Shown: positions 17,112 to 27,033, counted from the stretch's first letter. The stretch: DNA of 64,000 nt from Paenibacillus glycanilyticus (GCF_030161375.1 NZ_BSSQ01000011.1:1-64000), one strand, 5' to 3'. A program made the numbers and translations. Notes: generated by a model not told the origin, from the sequence alone.

Positions 17112-17125
17112 GAGCGATTGTAAGT

Positions 17126-17163
17126 AAAAAGGCCTGAGTCCTGATGGATTCAGGCCTTTTTTA
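17126..17163 (+). terminator. Operon terminator
   Basis: AAAAAGGCCTGA-GTCC pairs with GGATTCAGGCCTTTTTT. It may also serve the converging LysR gene, since the stem is symmetrical and A/T-flanked. Confidence 0.9.
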
Positions 17164-17165
17164 GG

Positions 17166-18041
17166 TTAAGCTTCAAAAGGGAATAGTGTCCGTGCCGCTT
17201 CCATAAACGTTTTTACCGCGATGGTGCAATCCTCCAGAGGACCGGAAGCGATATGAATATCCCGGTAAGCCGCGGGAGAGATCTGCTTCAGGACAATTCC
17301 CGGGGGAAGGTCCAGAAGGGACAACTCGGACATGACGGCAAGTCCTTCGCCCGCAAGAATCATCTGCAGCGCGGTTCTGTAGTTGTAGAGAATATATTTA
17401 ATGGTGGGCGATTCTCCGACACTATCAAACCACTTTAATACCGGGGGCTCATAGCCGGCTTTGCAAATGAGCATGGGCTCATTCCGCAAATCCTCGGGGC
17501 TAATGATTTTATTCTCATTCAACGGATGATCCTCGCGCATAACCGCATAAATACCTTCGCGGTAAAGAGGATAAGAATGAGCAGTCTTGTCGGACGGGAT
17601 AAGCAGACCAACGTCAATCTCGCGGTTATCCAGCCATTCCTGCACATCGGCGATGGTCCCTTCAACAAGGCTGAATTCCAGGTTGGGGTATTGTTGTTTT
17701 ATATGGCGGATCAGTTTTGGCACAAAATAAGTAGCGGCAACAGGGAATGCTCCGATACGGACGCTGCCGGTTTCCATTCCTTTTTCGCTGGCGATTTCCT
17801 GATCGATCTTCTCATACCCTTGAAGAATTTCCCGGAAAGTCCGGACAATCCTCTCTCCAACGGGAGTAAGGGCAACGCCATGACGCCGGTCTCTGATCAG
17901 CAGCGTTACCCCAAGCTCGCGTTCCAAGGTCGTAACGGCGCGACTGACAGCCGGCTGTGTCATATTCATTTTCTCTCCGGCGGCCGTAAAGCTGCGGGTC
18001 TCCGAAATCGCAACAATCAATTGAAGAAGTGATTTGTTCAT
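17166..18041 (-). CDS. LysR family transcriptional regulator
   Basis: About 291 residues. The N-terminal winged helix (LLQLIVAISETRSFTAAGEK, MTQPAVSRAVTTLERELG) is typical LysR, followed by an effector domain (GSVRIGAFPVAATYFVPKLI). ATG at 18041 gives the usual N terminus; AGGAG is 14 bases upstream, a long spacing. Longer in-frame starts would add a Ser/Leu-rich leader not expected in the family. It is divergent from an EamA transporter gene, the classic LysR layout, and probably controls it. Confidence 0.9.
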   Translation of the reverse strand: MNKSLLQLIVAISETRSFTAAGEKMNMTQPAVSRAVTTLERELGVTLLIRDRRHGVALTPVGERIVRTFREILQGYEKIDQEIASEKGMETGSVRIGAFPVAATYFVPKLIRHIKQQYPNLEFSLVEGTIADVQEWLDNREIDVGLLIPSDKTAHSYPLYREGIYAVMREDHPLNENKIISPEDLRNEPMLICKAGYEPPVLKWFDSVGESPTIKYILYNYRTALQMILAGEGLAVMSELSLLDLPPGIVLKQISPAAYRDIHIASGPLEDCTIAVKTFMEAARTLFPFEA

Positions 18042-18072
18042 AACAGATTTGATATCTCCTTCATGATTTATA

Positions 18073-18089
18073 TTCATTTTATTTATGAA
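18073..18089. promoter_or_regulatory. Candidate LysR operator
   Basis: TTCAT-N7-ATGAA is an interrupted dyad containing the T-N11-A core seen in LysR sites. It sits in the divergent region between the LysR and EamA genes. Confidence 0.5.
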
Positions 18090-18166
18090 CAGGTTTATTG
18101 TAACATGATTATAGACCAAGAGATAGAAAGACCTGGAGGAGTGAACCGGGAGAGGAGAGTCTGGAT

Positions 18167-19093
18167 ATGAAAGCAAAAGCGTGGCTTTTTCTAGTATTAG
18201 CAAATCTGTTTTGGGCAGGGAATTTGATTTTCGGCAAGACGGTTACGGCAGAGTTTCCGCCGATCTGGGCAGCGTTCTTGCGTTGGGCGATTGCGGCAAT
18301 AGTCTTGATCCCGATGGCTCAGCTTGTAGAAAAGCCAAATTGGAGGAAAGTGTGGAAAGCCAACTGGGGAATCTTGATGTTTCTATCCCTGGTAGGCGTT
18401 GTATTCTACACGCTTCTTACTTACACGGCTCTGCAGCATACCTCACCAACAAACGGCAGCCTGATTAACAGCTTGACTCCAGCGGTTATGATCATCTTGT
18501 CGCTGTTGTTCCTGAAGGAAAAAGTGACGGGGCGGCAAGGAGCGGGATTGGTATTATCATTTGTCGGCGTACTGACGGTATTAACAAAGGGGCATCTGCT
18601 AGACGCGTTTGGCATTTCCTATAATGAAGGGGACGGCATATTGCTGATTGCGGTATTCTTGTGGGCTATCTATTCCATCGTCAGCAAACGGGCTCAGCAT
18701 CTTCCTCCGATTACGTTTGTCGCATTTACGGCTTTCATTGGCGTCATTTGCATGATTCCTTTGCTGTTTATCCAGCCTTTACAGACTGAACATATAACGG
18801 TTCTTGGAGTATCGGGAGTCATTTATCTTGGCTTATTCCCATCCATCGGTTCGTTCCTGTTCTGGAACCAAGGAGTCAAAGCGCTTGGACCAGGCAAAGC
18901 CAGCATTACGATGAATTTGATGCCAATCTTTACGGCAATCCTGTCCGTACTGACGGGACAGCAGCTGCTAGCTTCCCAAGTCGTTGGAGGAGTTATCGTA
19001 ATTGCGGGGATGCTGCTGTCGGCCAACCTGTTGATCCGTCCTGGAAAGGCAAGACAAAAGTCGATATCCAAACAGCAACCGGGTACCGTTTAA
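18167..19093 (+). CDS. EamA/DMT family transporter
   Basis: 308 residues with ten predicted membrane helices made of two EamA repeats: WLFLVLANLFWAGNLIFGK at the start and the second half from GISYNEGDGILLIAVFLWAI. The pattern KEKVTGRQGAGLVLSFVGV is typical at the end of repeat one. Members export amino acids or small metabolites; the substrate is not predictable. GAGAGGAG precedes the ATG. The divergent LysR gene is its likely regulator. Confidence 0.9.
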   Translation: MKAKAWLFLVLANLFWAGNLIFGKTVTAEFPPIWAAFLRWAIAAIVLIPMAQLVEKPNWRKVWKANWGILMFLSLVGVVFYTLLTYTALQHTSPTNGSLINSLTPAVMIILSLLFLKEKVTGRQGAGLVLSFVGVLTVLTKGHLLDAFGISYNEGDGILLIAVFLWAIYSIVSKRAQHLPPITFVAFTAFIGVICMIPLLFIQPLQTEHITVLGVSGVIYLGLFPSIGSFLFWNQGVKALGPGKASITMNLMPIFTAILSVLTGQQLLASQVVGGVIVIAGMLLSANLLIRPGKARQKSISKQQPGTV

Positions 19094-19112
19094 TTGCGTT
19101 ATAAGGGTGACG

Positions 19113-19149
19113 AGGGCAGTTCTCAAAGTCATTGGCTTTGGGGACTGCC
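19113..19149 (+). terminator. Possible terminator of the EamA gene
   Basis: GGCAGTTCTCAAAG can pair with CTTTGGGGACTGCC using two G-U pairs, followed by a short T-rich stretch. It overlaps the apparent start of the esterase remnant, which supports the view that the latter has no own start region. Confidence 0.5.
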
Positions 19150-19899
19150 TTTATGTTCGTTCATAGAATTGGCTATGGGTTCCATGTATTTGAGACTGGA
19201 GATTACAACAAAGTACCGGTTATACTAGGCAGTGATAAATCCGAGTTTTCTATCTTTGCCGCACAAGATCCGTTGTTTGTAAAAGCGTTCTTTGGCGGAA
19301 CGATTGCAACCGATGCTGCATTATTGAAACAATATCAATTCGCCAACAAATATGGCAGCATGCTGTATGCAGGATTTAATGCGGATCAATCTGCTGAGAA
19401 GTTAGCCGAAGTGAAAAACCAGCCAAATGTCTATGCTTTCCGATTTGTATGGGGAGAAGATCAATCGGTTATTTCACCGGGTATGGGTTCTTTGGTAGGA
19501 GCTTTCCATGGGATTCATATGGACTTTATTACAGGCAGAGAAGATTCGTTTGTCACAACGAACTATACGGAAGCCAACAAGATGGGAAGAACCGATCTGA
19601 CGGCGACCGTTCAACATTACTTGAAGAACTTCATGTATACGGGAAATCCCAATAGCAAAGGCTTAACGGAATGGAAAACATGGTCCAACGCAAAAGGCGC
19701 GCCGAAATTAATGGTCCTTGATGCGAATAAAGAAAAAGCAGTAGTTGGCATGACCAAAGAGTATATTAACGAGAGTGATGTATTTAAAGCTATTGATGAA
19801 GATACGTCCATATCCCAGAACGAGAAAACAAAAATGTTGTCCACGGTTATGTCCGGAAGATTCTTCAGTACAAGTCTGGATGCAAGATACAACCAATAA
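19132..19899 (+). pseudogene. Carboxylesterase type B, 5'-truncated remnant
   Basis: 255 codons matching only the C-terminal half of a ~490-residue type-B carboxylesterase (PnbA-like). Recognisable parts are DYNKVPVILGSDKSEFSIF, YAFRFVWGED, GAFHGIHMDFITG with the catalytic His, and HYLKNFMYTGNPNS. The N-terminal half is missing, including the GESAG nucleophile elbow and the oxyanion hole, so it cannot be an active esterase. The nominal TTG start lies inside the hairpin ending the preceding gene and has no ribosome site. It is most simply a leftover of a deletion that joined the region to the EamA gene. Confidence 0.8.
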
Positions 19900-19915
19900 T
19901 GATGGGTTTATAAAT

Positions 19916-19949
19916 AGAAAGAGCCTTTCCTCTGGGGAAGGCTCTTTCT
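19916..19949. terminator. Bidirectional terminator
   Basis: AGAAAGAGCCTTTCC pairs with GGGGAAGGCTCTTTCT between two converging genes. It is best placed for the aldo/keto reductase on the minus strand. Confidence 0.8.
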
Positions 19950-19960
19950 ACTATACCTTG

Positions 19961-20848
<888 letters not shown>

Positions 20849-20905
20849 TTATGCCTTTATTATGCACCTAAAATTCCAAAGCAGATATCTCATTTGTATC
20901 GAATA

Positions 20906-21000
20906 ATTGCCTAATCCTCTTAAAGTTCCGGGTTGGATATGAAAGCGCCTCACAGTTCAGGCGCGAAAATTCCTGACCTAATACGAGAGAATTAGGCAAT
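20906..21000. repeat. Inverted repeat in divergent intergenic region
   Basis: ATTGCCTAAT at 20906-20915 is repeated in inverse as ATTAGGCAAT at 20991-21000, with similar flanks. A smaller hairpin GCGCCT...AGGCGC lies between them (about 20945-20964). They could be paired regulator sites for the divergent genes, or a structured transcript end. Confidence 0.5.
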
Positions 21001-21091
21001 CAATTAAGACAATCGAGATAACGGTCTGTACTTCTCGTCATTCATAATAAGGTTATACGTAGTAAATAATCTGCTAAAGGAGATAATAGTT

Positions 21092-21412
21092 ATGCCAGAA
21101 AAACAAACAGCAGGACGAGATCGGCTTGGAGAGTTCGCACCTAAATTCGCAGAACTTAACGATGATATATTATTCGGTGAAGTTTGGTCGCGAGAGAATG
21201 AATTGTCCGCTCGAGACCGCAGTATGATCACAGTTAGTGCTCTAATCGCTGGCGGGAACTTTGAGCAGTTGCCAGCTCATTTGCATAAAGCGAAAGCGAA
21301 TGGACTTTCACAAGAAGAGATTGCGGAAATGATTACTCATCTTGCGTTTTACGCAGGCTGGCCCAAAGCGTGGTCGGCATTTCATATCGCCAAAGAAGTC
21401 TTCAAATCATAA
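21092..21412 (+). CDS. Carboxymuconolactone decarboxylase (CMD) family protein
   Basis: A 106-residue helical protein of the CMD/AhpD fold: LFGEVWSRENELSARDRSMI, TVSALIAGGNFEQLPAHL and EIAEMITHLAFYAGWPKAW match the family. The CxxC of AhpD peroxidase partners is absent, so it is of the gamma-carboxymuconolactone-decarboxylase-like kind. AAGGAG stands nine bases before ATG. It is followed 20 bp later by a cupin gene. This two-gene layout next to an aldo/keto reductase is common in Bacillota; the role is unknown. Confidence 0.88.
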   Translation: MPEKQTAGRDRLGEFAPKFAELNDDILFGEVWSRENELSARDRSMITVSALIAGGNFEQLPAHLHKAKANGLSQEEIAEMITHLAFYAGWPKAWSAFHIAKEVFKS

Positions 21413-21432
21413 TGGATAAGGAGGATTCAAAG

Positions 21433-21837
21433 ATGGCTCATGAAGAATTAAGCAACGGTACGATTTTTCCGATAGGTCAGAAAGTTGAAAAAAACTTTGT
21501 TGGCGATGCCTATTTGCAGATGGTCTTTACAGACGATAAACCGCTAAATGCGAAGATTGGCAATGTAACGTTTGCTCCAGGTGCTCGAAATAATTGGCAT
21601 TCTCATAAAGTTGGCCAAGTCTTGTTAGTGACAGGCGGCGAAGGATGGTACCAAGAAGAAGGGAAAGCAGCACGTCACCTTACAAAAGGGGATGTTATTA
21701 ATATTCCTTCCGATGTAAAACATTGGCATGGAGCCACAAAAGACAGCTGGTTTGTTCACTTGGCCATTACGGCGGGGACTCCAAGCGATACGATCTGGTT
21801 AACACCTGTAGAAGATGATTGGTACAATAATTTGTAA
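21433..21837 (+). CDS. Cupin-domain protein
   Basis: 134 residues forming one cupin barrel, with motif 1 as GARNNWHSHKVGQVLLVTGGEG and motif 2 KGDVINIPSDVKHWHGA giving His/His/Glu/His ligands. ATG 21433 has AAGGAGG eight bases upstream; a longer start at 21370 would overlap the CMD gene. This CMD-linked cupin resembles YhhW/TM1459-like proteins. Substrate unknown. Confidence 0.88.
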   Translation: MAHEELSNGTIFPIGQKVEKNFVGDAYLQMVFTDDKPLNAKIGNVTFAPGARNNWHSHKVGQVLLVTGGEGWYQEEGKAARHLTKGDVINIPSDVKHWHGATKDSWFVHLAITAGTPSDTIWLTPVEDDWYNNL

Positions 21838-21862
21838 CTAACTAATCTCAAATATAGCTATA

Positions 21863-21887
21863 AAGCCCGCCTCCAGGCGGGCTTTTA
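21863..21887 (+). terminator. CMD-cupin operon terminator
   Basis: AAAGCCCGCC-TCCA-GGCGGGCTTTTATT. A second, weaker hairpin (ATCATCCTC-TATT-GAGGATGAT) follows at 21892-21913. Confidence 0.88.
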
Positions 21888-22000
21888 TTCAATCATCCTC
21901 TATTGAGGATGATCTTTATTACGTCTCCGAGTAACATTGATCGTGCTGATATTCTCGGGCTAATTCTCATATAAGGCCATAACGACAATATGATCATGAA

Positions 22001-22603
22001 TCACACATAAGTCCAGTTGCCGTCTGGAGCGGGAATGGTTTCGATCTCGAGGACAGGCACTGTAGTAACACTCTTCGTAAAACCCTTCTCGTAATCCATT
22101 GAAGTGGCTATTTTTATAAGGTTTTTTCGTAACGTTCTCGGGTCGATGACATCGGATGCTGTGTTAAGCGTGTACAAGAGATCATGATCATAGAAATACA
22201 ATTCGAACGCGGAGCCTTCGATTGGAATGTTATCAAACGGCCCTTCTCTGCGAATTTCGTTTAGATAGGCTGTTCGACCATTCTTCAATGTGATTTTTGA
22301 AAAATAGCTATCAGGGGATGGTCCTATTCCCTCCCGGTATATGTGCAAAGCGATGCTGCCATCACGTTTCTGTGCTCTGGAATAGGTAATGTCCAGATGG
22401 TGCGACATAAAAATTCCAGCGTCAATCAGGACATAATTTTTGGGGAGCCAAGTTGGAAGCAAGATGGACTGACCGGTGATTTGCTCGAATTGTTTTGCGA
22501 GATTTTTCAGCTCGGAATGAAACGGTTCTTCATCTCCGGCGTAAACAACAGGGGAGCAGACAAGCAGCATAACTAAAGATAACTTCATTATTTTGCTCAG
22601 CAT
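22001..22603 (-). CDS. Secreted protein of unknown function
   Basis: 200 residues with a signal peptide (MKLSLVMLLVCSPVVYA-GDE). The mature part starts with a helical stretch FHSELKNLAKQFEQ and a conserved-looking LLPTWLPKNYVLIDAGIF, reminiscent of the anchored sensor-like domains of anti-sigma or DUF4367-type proteins (PTYLPEGY pattern). AGAGGTG precedes the ATG. It is a monocistronic gene with no motif to name an activity. Confidence 0.6.
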   Translation of the reverse strand: MLSKIMKLSLVMLLVCSPVVYAGDEEPFHSELKNLAKQFEQITGQSILLPTWLPKNYVLIDAGIFMSHHLDITYSRAQKRDGSIALHIYREGIGPSPDSYFSKITLKNGRTAYLNEIRREGPFDNIPIEGSAFELYFYDHDLLYTLNTASDVIDPRTLRKNLIKIATSMDYEKGFTKSVTTVPVLEIETIPAPDGNWTYV

Positions 22604-22741
22604 CTAATACACCTCTAAGTCATGAATTTGCTGCAGAATAAGCATTTTAGTATCGGACTGCTCAAGGGAATTTATTCCTGCTTTCGTTCTCGTCATGCTG
22701 CTTTCACTTATACCTCTCAATGAAAAGGATGGTTCAACTGC

Positions 22742-23032
22742 ATGGAACAATCTGCAAAAGTATGGTTTCGCTGGATCAGTTACTTGGAAGCAGCCTCATT
22801 TCTTGTTTTACTCGGAATTGCGATGCCTCTGAAGTACATGTTTGACAGCCCCGGGGCGGTGACGGTTACTGGCGGCATTCACGGGTTCTTATTCTCGGCT
22901 TATCTAGTAGCTATAGCGGTAATGGCCGTATTGTTCAAATGGAAGATTGTAAGAATTGCCGGAGCGGTATTGGCTGCTTTTCTGCCGTTTGGCCCGTTAG
23001 TTCTGGAACGCCGATTAAAGGCAGAAGCGTGA
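22742..23032 (+). CDS. DUF3817 membrane protein
   Basis: 96 residues with three hydrophobic segments. The pattern WISYLEAASFLVLLGIAMPLKY, GGIHGFLFSAYL and AAFLPFGPLVLERRL is the usual DUF3817 (YdzA-like) signature. AAGGATGG about ten bases upstream serves as ribosome site. Function unknown. Confidence 0.88.
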   Translation: MEQSAKVWFRWISYLEAASFLVLLGIAMPLKYMFDSPGAVTVTGGIHGFLFSAYLVAIAVMAVLFKWKIVRIAGAVLAAFLPFGPLVLERRLKAEA

Positions 23033-23054
23033 TCCACAAGTTCATATCTACTAG

Positions 23055-23103
23055 AAAACCTGGTCTCTTCTCTAGCTTTGCTTGGGGGAGGTCAGGTTTT
23101 TTG
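23055..23103 (+). terminator. Terminator of the DUF3817 gene
   Basis: AAAACCTGGTCTC and GGGAGGTCAGGTTTT pair, followed by T residues. Confidence 0.75.
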
Positions 23104-23147
23104 TTCCTCTCAACAACAAATAAATCATGTTATTTAATAATCATTTA

Positions 23148-23176
23148 TTGCAAAACAATAAACAGCGTGCTACTAT
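23148..23176 (+). promoter_or_regulatory. SigA promoter of the ABC-2 pair
   Basis: TTGCAA, a 17-bp spacer and TACTAT, about 40 bases ahead of the ATPase gene. Confidence 0.65.
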
Positions 23177-23214
23177 CTAGTTGGTTGAGACGTAAATAGA
23201 GGGAGAGGCAATCT

Positions 23215-24147
23215 ATGAGCAATGAACCGATTATTAGTTTGCGAAATGTAACGAAGCGAATAGGACGGAAAACCGTCATCGACAATCTTACCTTTGATGT
23301 GCCGCAGGGCGAGATTTTTGGTTTTCTAGGTCCTAACGGGGCCGGTAAAACAACGACGATCCGTATGATTGTTGGTTTGATCTCGATCACCGACGGTCAA
23401 ATTCTCATCAAGGGGAACAACATAAAAACCGATTTCGAAGAGGCCATTCGCCATGTCGGGGCCATTGTGGAGAACCCGGAGATGTACAAATATTTAAGCG
23501 GGTACCGCAATCTCGTTCATTATGCCCGTATGGTACCGGGCGTCACGAAAGCACGGATTGACGAAGTGGTTGCTCTCGTGAAGCTGGAAGACCGTATTCA
23601 TGATAAAGTCCGCAAATATTCGCTCGGGATGCGCCAGCGGCTTGGGGTTGCGCAGGCGTTGCTGCACCGCCCGTCGCTGCTTATTCTCGATGAACCCACC
23701 AACGGTCTGGATCCCGAGGGCATTCGCGAGCTTCGTGACTACCTACGTTATTTGACCCGGGTGGAAGGCATTACGGTTATCGTATCCAGCCATTTGTTAT
23801 CCGAGATGGAGCTCATGTGCGACCGTGTTGCGATCTTGCAGCGAGGCAAGCTTGTTGACGTGCAGCCGATCGATTATTTTACGCACGGCAGCGACACCTC
23901 CCAGACTTACCAGATCGAAGTGCAGATGCCGGAACAGGCGATGGCGGTTATCGGTCAGATGAAGGGAATCGAGGAATTGAAACGTTCGGAAGACGGATTC
24001 ATAGAAGTAACGGCGGAGAGGGAGCTTGTACCGGACATTCTGGAGGAGCTTATAAAGAACCATATCCGCGTCTACGGCGTGCAAAGAGTTCGCACCTCTC
24101 TCGAAGATAAATTCCTGGAAATTACGGGAGGTGGACAGGTTGTATAA
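23215..24147 (+). CDS. ABC transporter ATPase (BcrA/ABC-2 type)
   Basis: 310 residues. Walker A (LGPNGAGKTTTIRM), Q-loop region, signature YSLGMRQRLGVAQ, Walker B with catalytic Glu (LLILDEPTNGLDPEG) and the H-loop (VSSHLLSEME) are intact. The long C-terminal tail (~90 residues) is typical of BcrA-type drug or peptide-resistance exporters. GGGAGAGG precedes ATG. It overlaps the permease gene by eight bases, so the two are coupled. Confidence 0.93.
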   Translation: MSNEPIISLRNVTKRIGRKTVIDNLTFDVPQGEIFGFLGPNGAGKTTTIRMIVGLISITDGQILIKGNNIKTDFEEAIRHVGAIVENPEMYKYLSGYRNLVHYARMVPGVTKARIDEVVALVKLEDRIHDKVRKYSLGMRQRLGVAQALLHRPSLLILDEPTNGLDPEGIRELRDYLRYLTRVEGITVIVSSHLLSEMELMCDRVAILQRGKLVDVQPIDYFTHGSDTSQTYQIEVQMPEQAMAVIGQMKGIEELKRSEDGFIEVTAERELVPDILEELIKNHIRVYGVQRVRTSLEDKFLEITGGGQVV

Positions 24148-25078
24148 TCTCGTATTGAATGAAAACATGAAGATTTACAGGAGAGTACGGACGTGGATCC
24201 TCATCGGTCTTATGGCTGGTTTTGTCATCCTTGGCAACTTCGTCATGTGGCATGAAGCAAAAGACGCATCAGCAGATGATTGGCAGACGCAAGTCACACA
24301 GGAGAAGGAGAACTGGAACAAGCAGCTTCAGAAGACTAACCTGGATGAAGGGCTTGAGAAGTTCTACAAAGAGCGGATTGCGGTTATCGACTACCAATTG
24401 GAGCATGACATTCACCCGACGCAAGGTACGATGTGGAACGGCATTCTCGAGTCGGCGAGTTTGGCAATGTTGATCACTCTACTAACTATCATTATTGCGG
24501 GGGATATCATTGCGAGCGAATTTGCGACCGGCACGATCAAGCTGCTGCTCATTCGCCCGGCAAGCAGGCTCAAAATTCTATTGTCCAAGTATATCGCGAT
24601 GCTCATGTTCAGCTTCGTTTTGCTGCTTACTCTGTTTATCATTTCATTTCTATTGAATGGCATATTGTTTGGCTTTAATCACATGGGATTGCCTCTGATC
24701 CGCCTGATTGACGGACAAGTGGTCGAACAAAATATGTTCCTCTATCTATGGAAAACGTACCTGCTGAACGGGATCTCCACGGTTATGTATATTACGATTG
24801 CGTTTATGATCTCGTCTGCTTTCCGAAGCAGCGCAATGGCTATTGCATTCTCCATCGGGACTTTGTTTGCGGGCAATATTCTATTGGAGGTGCTGCGAGG
24901 ATACAACTGGAGCAAATACCTGTTGTTCGCTAACACGGATCTTACGCAGTATTTGGACAACAGGCCTTTTCAGGACGGAATGACGTTATCCTTCTCCATC
25001 GGAGTGCTTGTTGTTTATTTCGTAGTCCTAAATCTCATCTCTTGGCTCATGTTTACGAGAAGAGATGTAGCGGCATAA
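24140..25078 (+). CDS. ABC-2 type permease
   Basis: Partner permease of the preceding ATPase. An N-terminal membrane anchor is followed by a ~75-residue extracellular helical part and five more membrane segments (LAMLITLLTIIIAGDIIASE with the typical FATGTIKLLLIRPASR coupling motif). TTG 24140 is chosen since GGAGGTG is six bases upstream; the GTG at 24131 lies within that site. The likely role is export of a peptide or drug, or resistance to a lipid-targeting antibiotic. Confidence 0.88.
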   Translation: MYNLVLNENMKIYRRVRTWILIGLMAGFVILGNFVMWHEAKDASADDWQTQVTQEKENWNKQLQKTNLDEGLEKFYKERIAVIDYQLEHDIHPTQGTMWNGILESASLAMLITLLTIIIAGDIIASEFATGTIKLLLIRPASRLKILLSKYIAMLMFSFVLLLTLFIISFLLNGILFGFNHMGLPLIRLIDGQVVEQNMFLYLWKTYLLNGISTVMYITIAFMISSAFRSSAMAIAFSIGTLFAGNILLEVLRGYNWSKYLLFANTDLTQYLDNRPFQDGMTLSFSIGVLVVYFVVLNLISWLMFTRRDVAA

Positions 25079-25091
25079 CGTTTCTTGGAAG

Positions 25092-25128
25092 CCAGTCGTC
25101 GATCATAATCGACGGCTGGTTATTTTTT
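25092..25128 (+). terminator. ABC-2 operon terminator
   Basis: CCAGTCGTCGAT pairs with ATCGACGGCTGG, with a T-rich tail. Confidence 0.85.
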
Positions 25129-25194
25129 ACGGATTATTCGTTAGCCCGTTCTATGGTACATTGATAGAGCTGTATAAGAGAGAAGAACAGGCGG

Positions 25195-26133
25195 TTGATT
25201 TCAATTAAAGTGTATGTGCATGTCCGGCATTGGACGTTCTGGTATGGGGTATATGGATTGGATGATAAAAGCTGGAATGATGAAATTACGATCTACGCGG
25301 ATCCGGAGATGAATCAATTATTAGGCTACTATGATTTAATGACGGGGCAAGGACTAAATCAACTGATCAATGGCGATGATCTTGATCCCGTTGACGATGC
25401 GGACTACATAAAGGAGATACGGTCCTTTCTAGATGGGGATAGCGACATTGCATACAGCTATATCTATCCGAGAGACAAGAGTGATCTAGTCCATCAAGTG
25501 AACCACTTCGCACCGGTAAATGATAATGGTCACAAGCCTATTTATATCAGGATGTGGTCCAAACAGGCCGCCGCATGGGATATAGAAGAGATTAAGAAAG
25601 CAACCAAGGTACTCGGACATGAGTTTCTGCATGAAGAGATTGACGAGATCGAAATTCCCGATCAACCTACATACGAAGAGACTAAACGGTCTTACGACGA
25701 GGATTTTGCGCCGTATATGAATATGGAGCCAGTCCCATTTAACGGTGTATTGGTTAAGAGAGGGAAAAGAATGCTTCAAACGATGATTTTCGTCTATTTG
25801 ATTATTGAGATGTTTGGAGCGGGACAAGATCTATTTACAGGGGAACTTCATCTCAAACACTGGGGGAATGTTCCATTTCTCATATCGCTGATTTTATGTC
25901 GAATAGCGTACAGTTATAGATGGGCTGCGTATTTGCTTATGTTGCTTCTTGCAGTGGATTTATCAGGATTAACGGGTTATTTACTCGAGCAAGCAGGAAT
26001 CTTAAATGGATTACACGCTTCATGGATCATAGCAGGAGCCCTTATCGTTGCTATTGCGGCGGGGATGCGACTGAGGTCGTCTGATAGCTTCCGGACATTC
26101 ATGAATTTCCAACGATTCAGACGCCTTCAATAG
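25195..26133 (+). CDS. Membrane protein with large N-terminal soluble domain, unknown
   Basis: 312 residues. The first ~190 are acidic and soluble (YIYPRDKSDLVHQVNHFAP, PTYEETKRSYDEDFAPYM). The last ~120 hold four hydrophobic segments. The start is uncertain: TTG 25195 has a weak AGGCGG directly before it, and GTG codons at 25207 and 25213 are alternatives. I do not recognise the family. It is a single-gene unit. Confidence 0.6.
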   Translation: MISIKVYVHVRHWTFWYGVYGLDDKSWNDEITIYADPEMNQLLGYYDLMTGQGLNQLINGDDLDPVDDADYIKEIRSFLDGDSDIAYSYIYPRDKSDLVHQVNHFAPVNDNGHKPIYIRMWSKQAAAWDIEEIKKATKVLGHEFLHEEIDEIEIPDQPTYEETKRSYDEDFAPYMNMEPVPFNGVLVKRGKRMLQTMIFVYLIIEMFGAGQDLFTGELHLKHWGNVPFLISLILCRIAYSYRWAAYLLMLLLAVDLSGLTGYLLEQAGILNGLHASWIIAGALIVAIAAGMRLRSSDSFRTFMNFQRFRRLQ

Positions 26134-26137
26134 GAAG

Positions 26138-26185
26138 AAAGAAACGGCCATCATGCGGGATTCCCCGTTCGATGGCCGTTTCTTC
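26138..26185. terminator. Bidirectional terminator
   Basis: GAAACGGCCATC pairs with GATGGCCGTTTC between converging genes; its right arm reaches the stop codon of the minus-strand permease gene. Confidence 0.8.
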
Positions 26186-27033
26186 TACCTTCTCAAACCC
26201 ATCATATTACCGGAAGTGTACCTGCTTAACCCCCGATAGAAGAGCAATATGCCTGCTAGGCATAAGACCGCGGCTGTTGCCGATGCTCCATACAAGAAAG
26301 GCAGATCAACCTCGCGTATTAAAGAGACTGGCATACTGCTGATGAATCCGGCGGGAATAACCGTAAACAGGACGATGCGGCCAAACCCTTTGAAGATCCC
26401 GGTCGGATAAGTAGCAAAGGTAAGTAGGGCATTAAATAATTGGAAGCTTAGTCCTTCCGTATTGCCAAGCCAGAAGGACAAGCAACCGGCCAATACGCAG
26501 AAGAAGATGAAAATCATAGTCGAGAGGAGCAGAGCAAGCGCAAATTTGAGGGTACCGAAGAGCGAGACATCTCCAAAACCTACAAAAATAAAGATGGCAA
26601 ATACCAAGTCGCCAATCGCGCTTACTGACATACGGCTAATCAATACATTCAGCAGAACAGGTTTCGGTTGGGACAAGAACACATCAAGCTGACCAGTGAC
26701 AATCAGATTGGCAAGGCGGGTTGCATTGCCGAAAAAAATCGACATAATGCCAAAACCTCCCGCCGCGGCTGCCCACATCATCATGACATCCTGCATCGTC
26801 CAGCCGTTCAGTACAGGAAACCGTTCAAAATACATGCCCCAAAAAATGATCCATACGATATTGTTCGCGATCATGGTGCCAACCGTGAGCAGGAAGCTGA
26901 AACGAAACTCCATCGCACCGGCCAGGTTAAGCTTCCAGCATGCGGTTGTAAAGCGGAGCAGCCGGCGAAGTTTGCCCGCCTCAGCTTGCTCAGATATCGT
27001 CTTTATGGACTTTTTCTTATCCGCCGTTAACAT
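26185..27033 (-). CDS. ABC-2 exporter permease 2 (COG3694-like)
   Basis: 282 residues with six membrane segments, typical of the second permease of the three-gene ABC-2 exporters (COG4586-4587-3694): MEFRFSFLLTVGTMIANNIVWIIFWGMYF, and LIVTGQLDVFLSQPKPVLLN, the cytoplasmic coupling stretch. The start overlaps the end of the first permease gene by 17 bp. It is the last gene of the riboswitch-led operon. Exported substrate unknown. Confidence 0.87.
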   Translation of the reverse strand: MLTADKKKSIKTISEQAEAGKLRRLLRFTTACWKLNLAGAMEFRFSFLLTVGTMIANNIVWIIFWGMYFERFPVLNGWTMQDVMMMWAAAAGGFGIMSIFFGNATRLANLIVTGQLDVFLSQPKPVLLNVLISRMSVSAIGDLVFAIFIFVGFGDVSLFGTLKFALALLLSTMIFIFFCVLAGCLSFWLGNTEGLSFQLFNALLTFATYPTGIFKGFGRIVLFTVIPAGFISSMPVSLIREVDLPFLYGASATAAVLCLAGILLFYRGLSRYTSGNMMGLRR

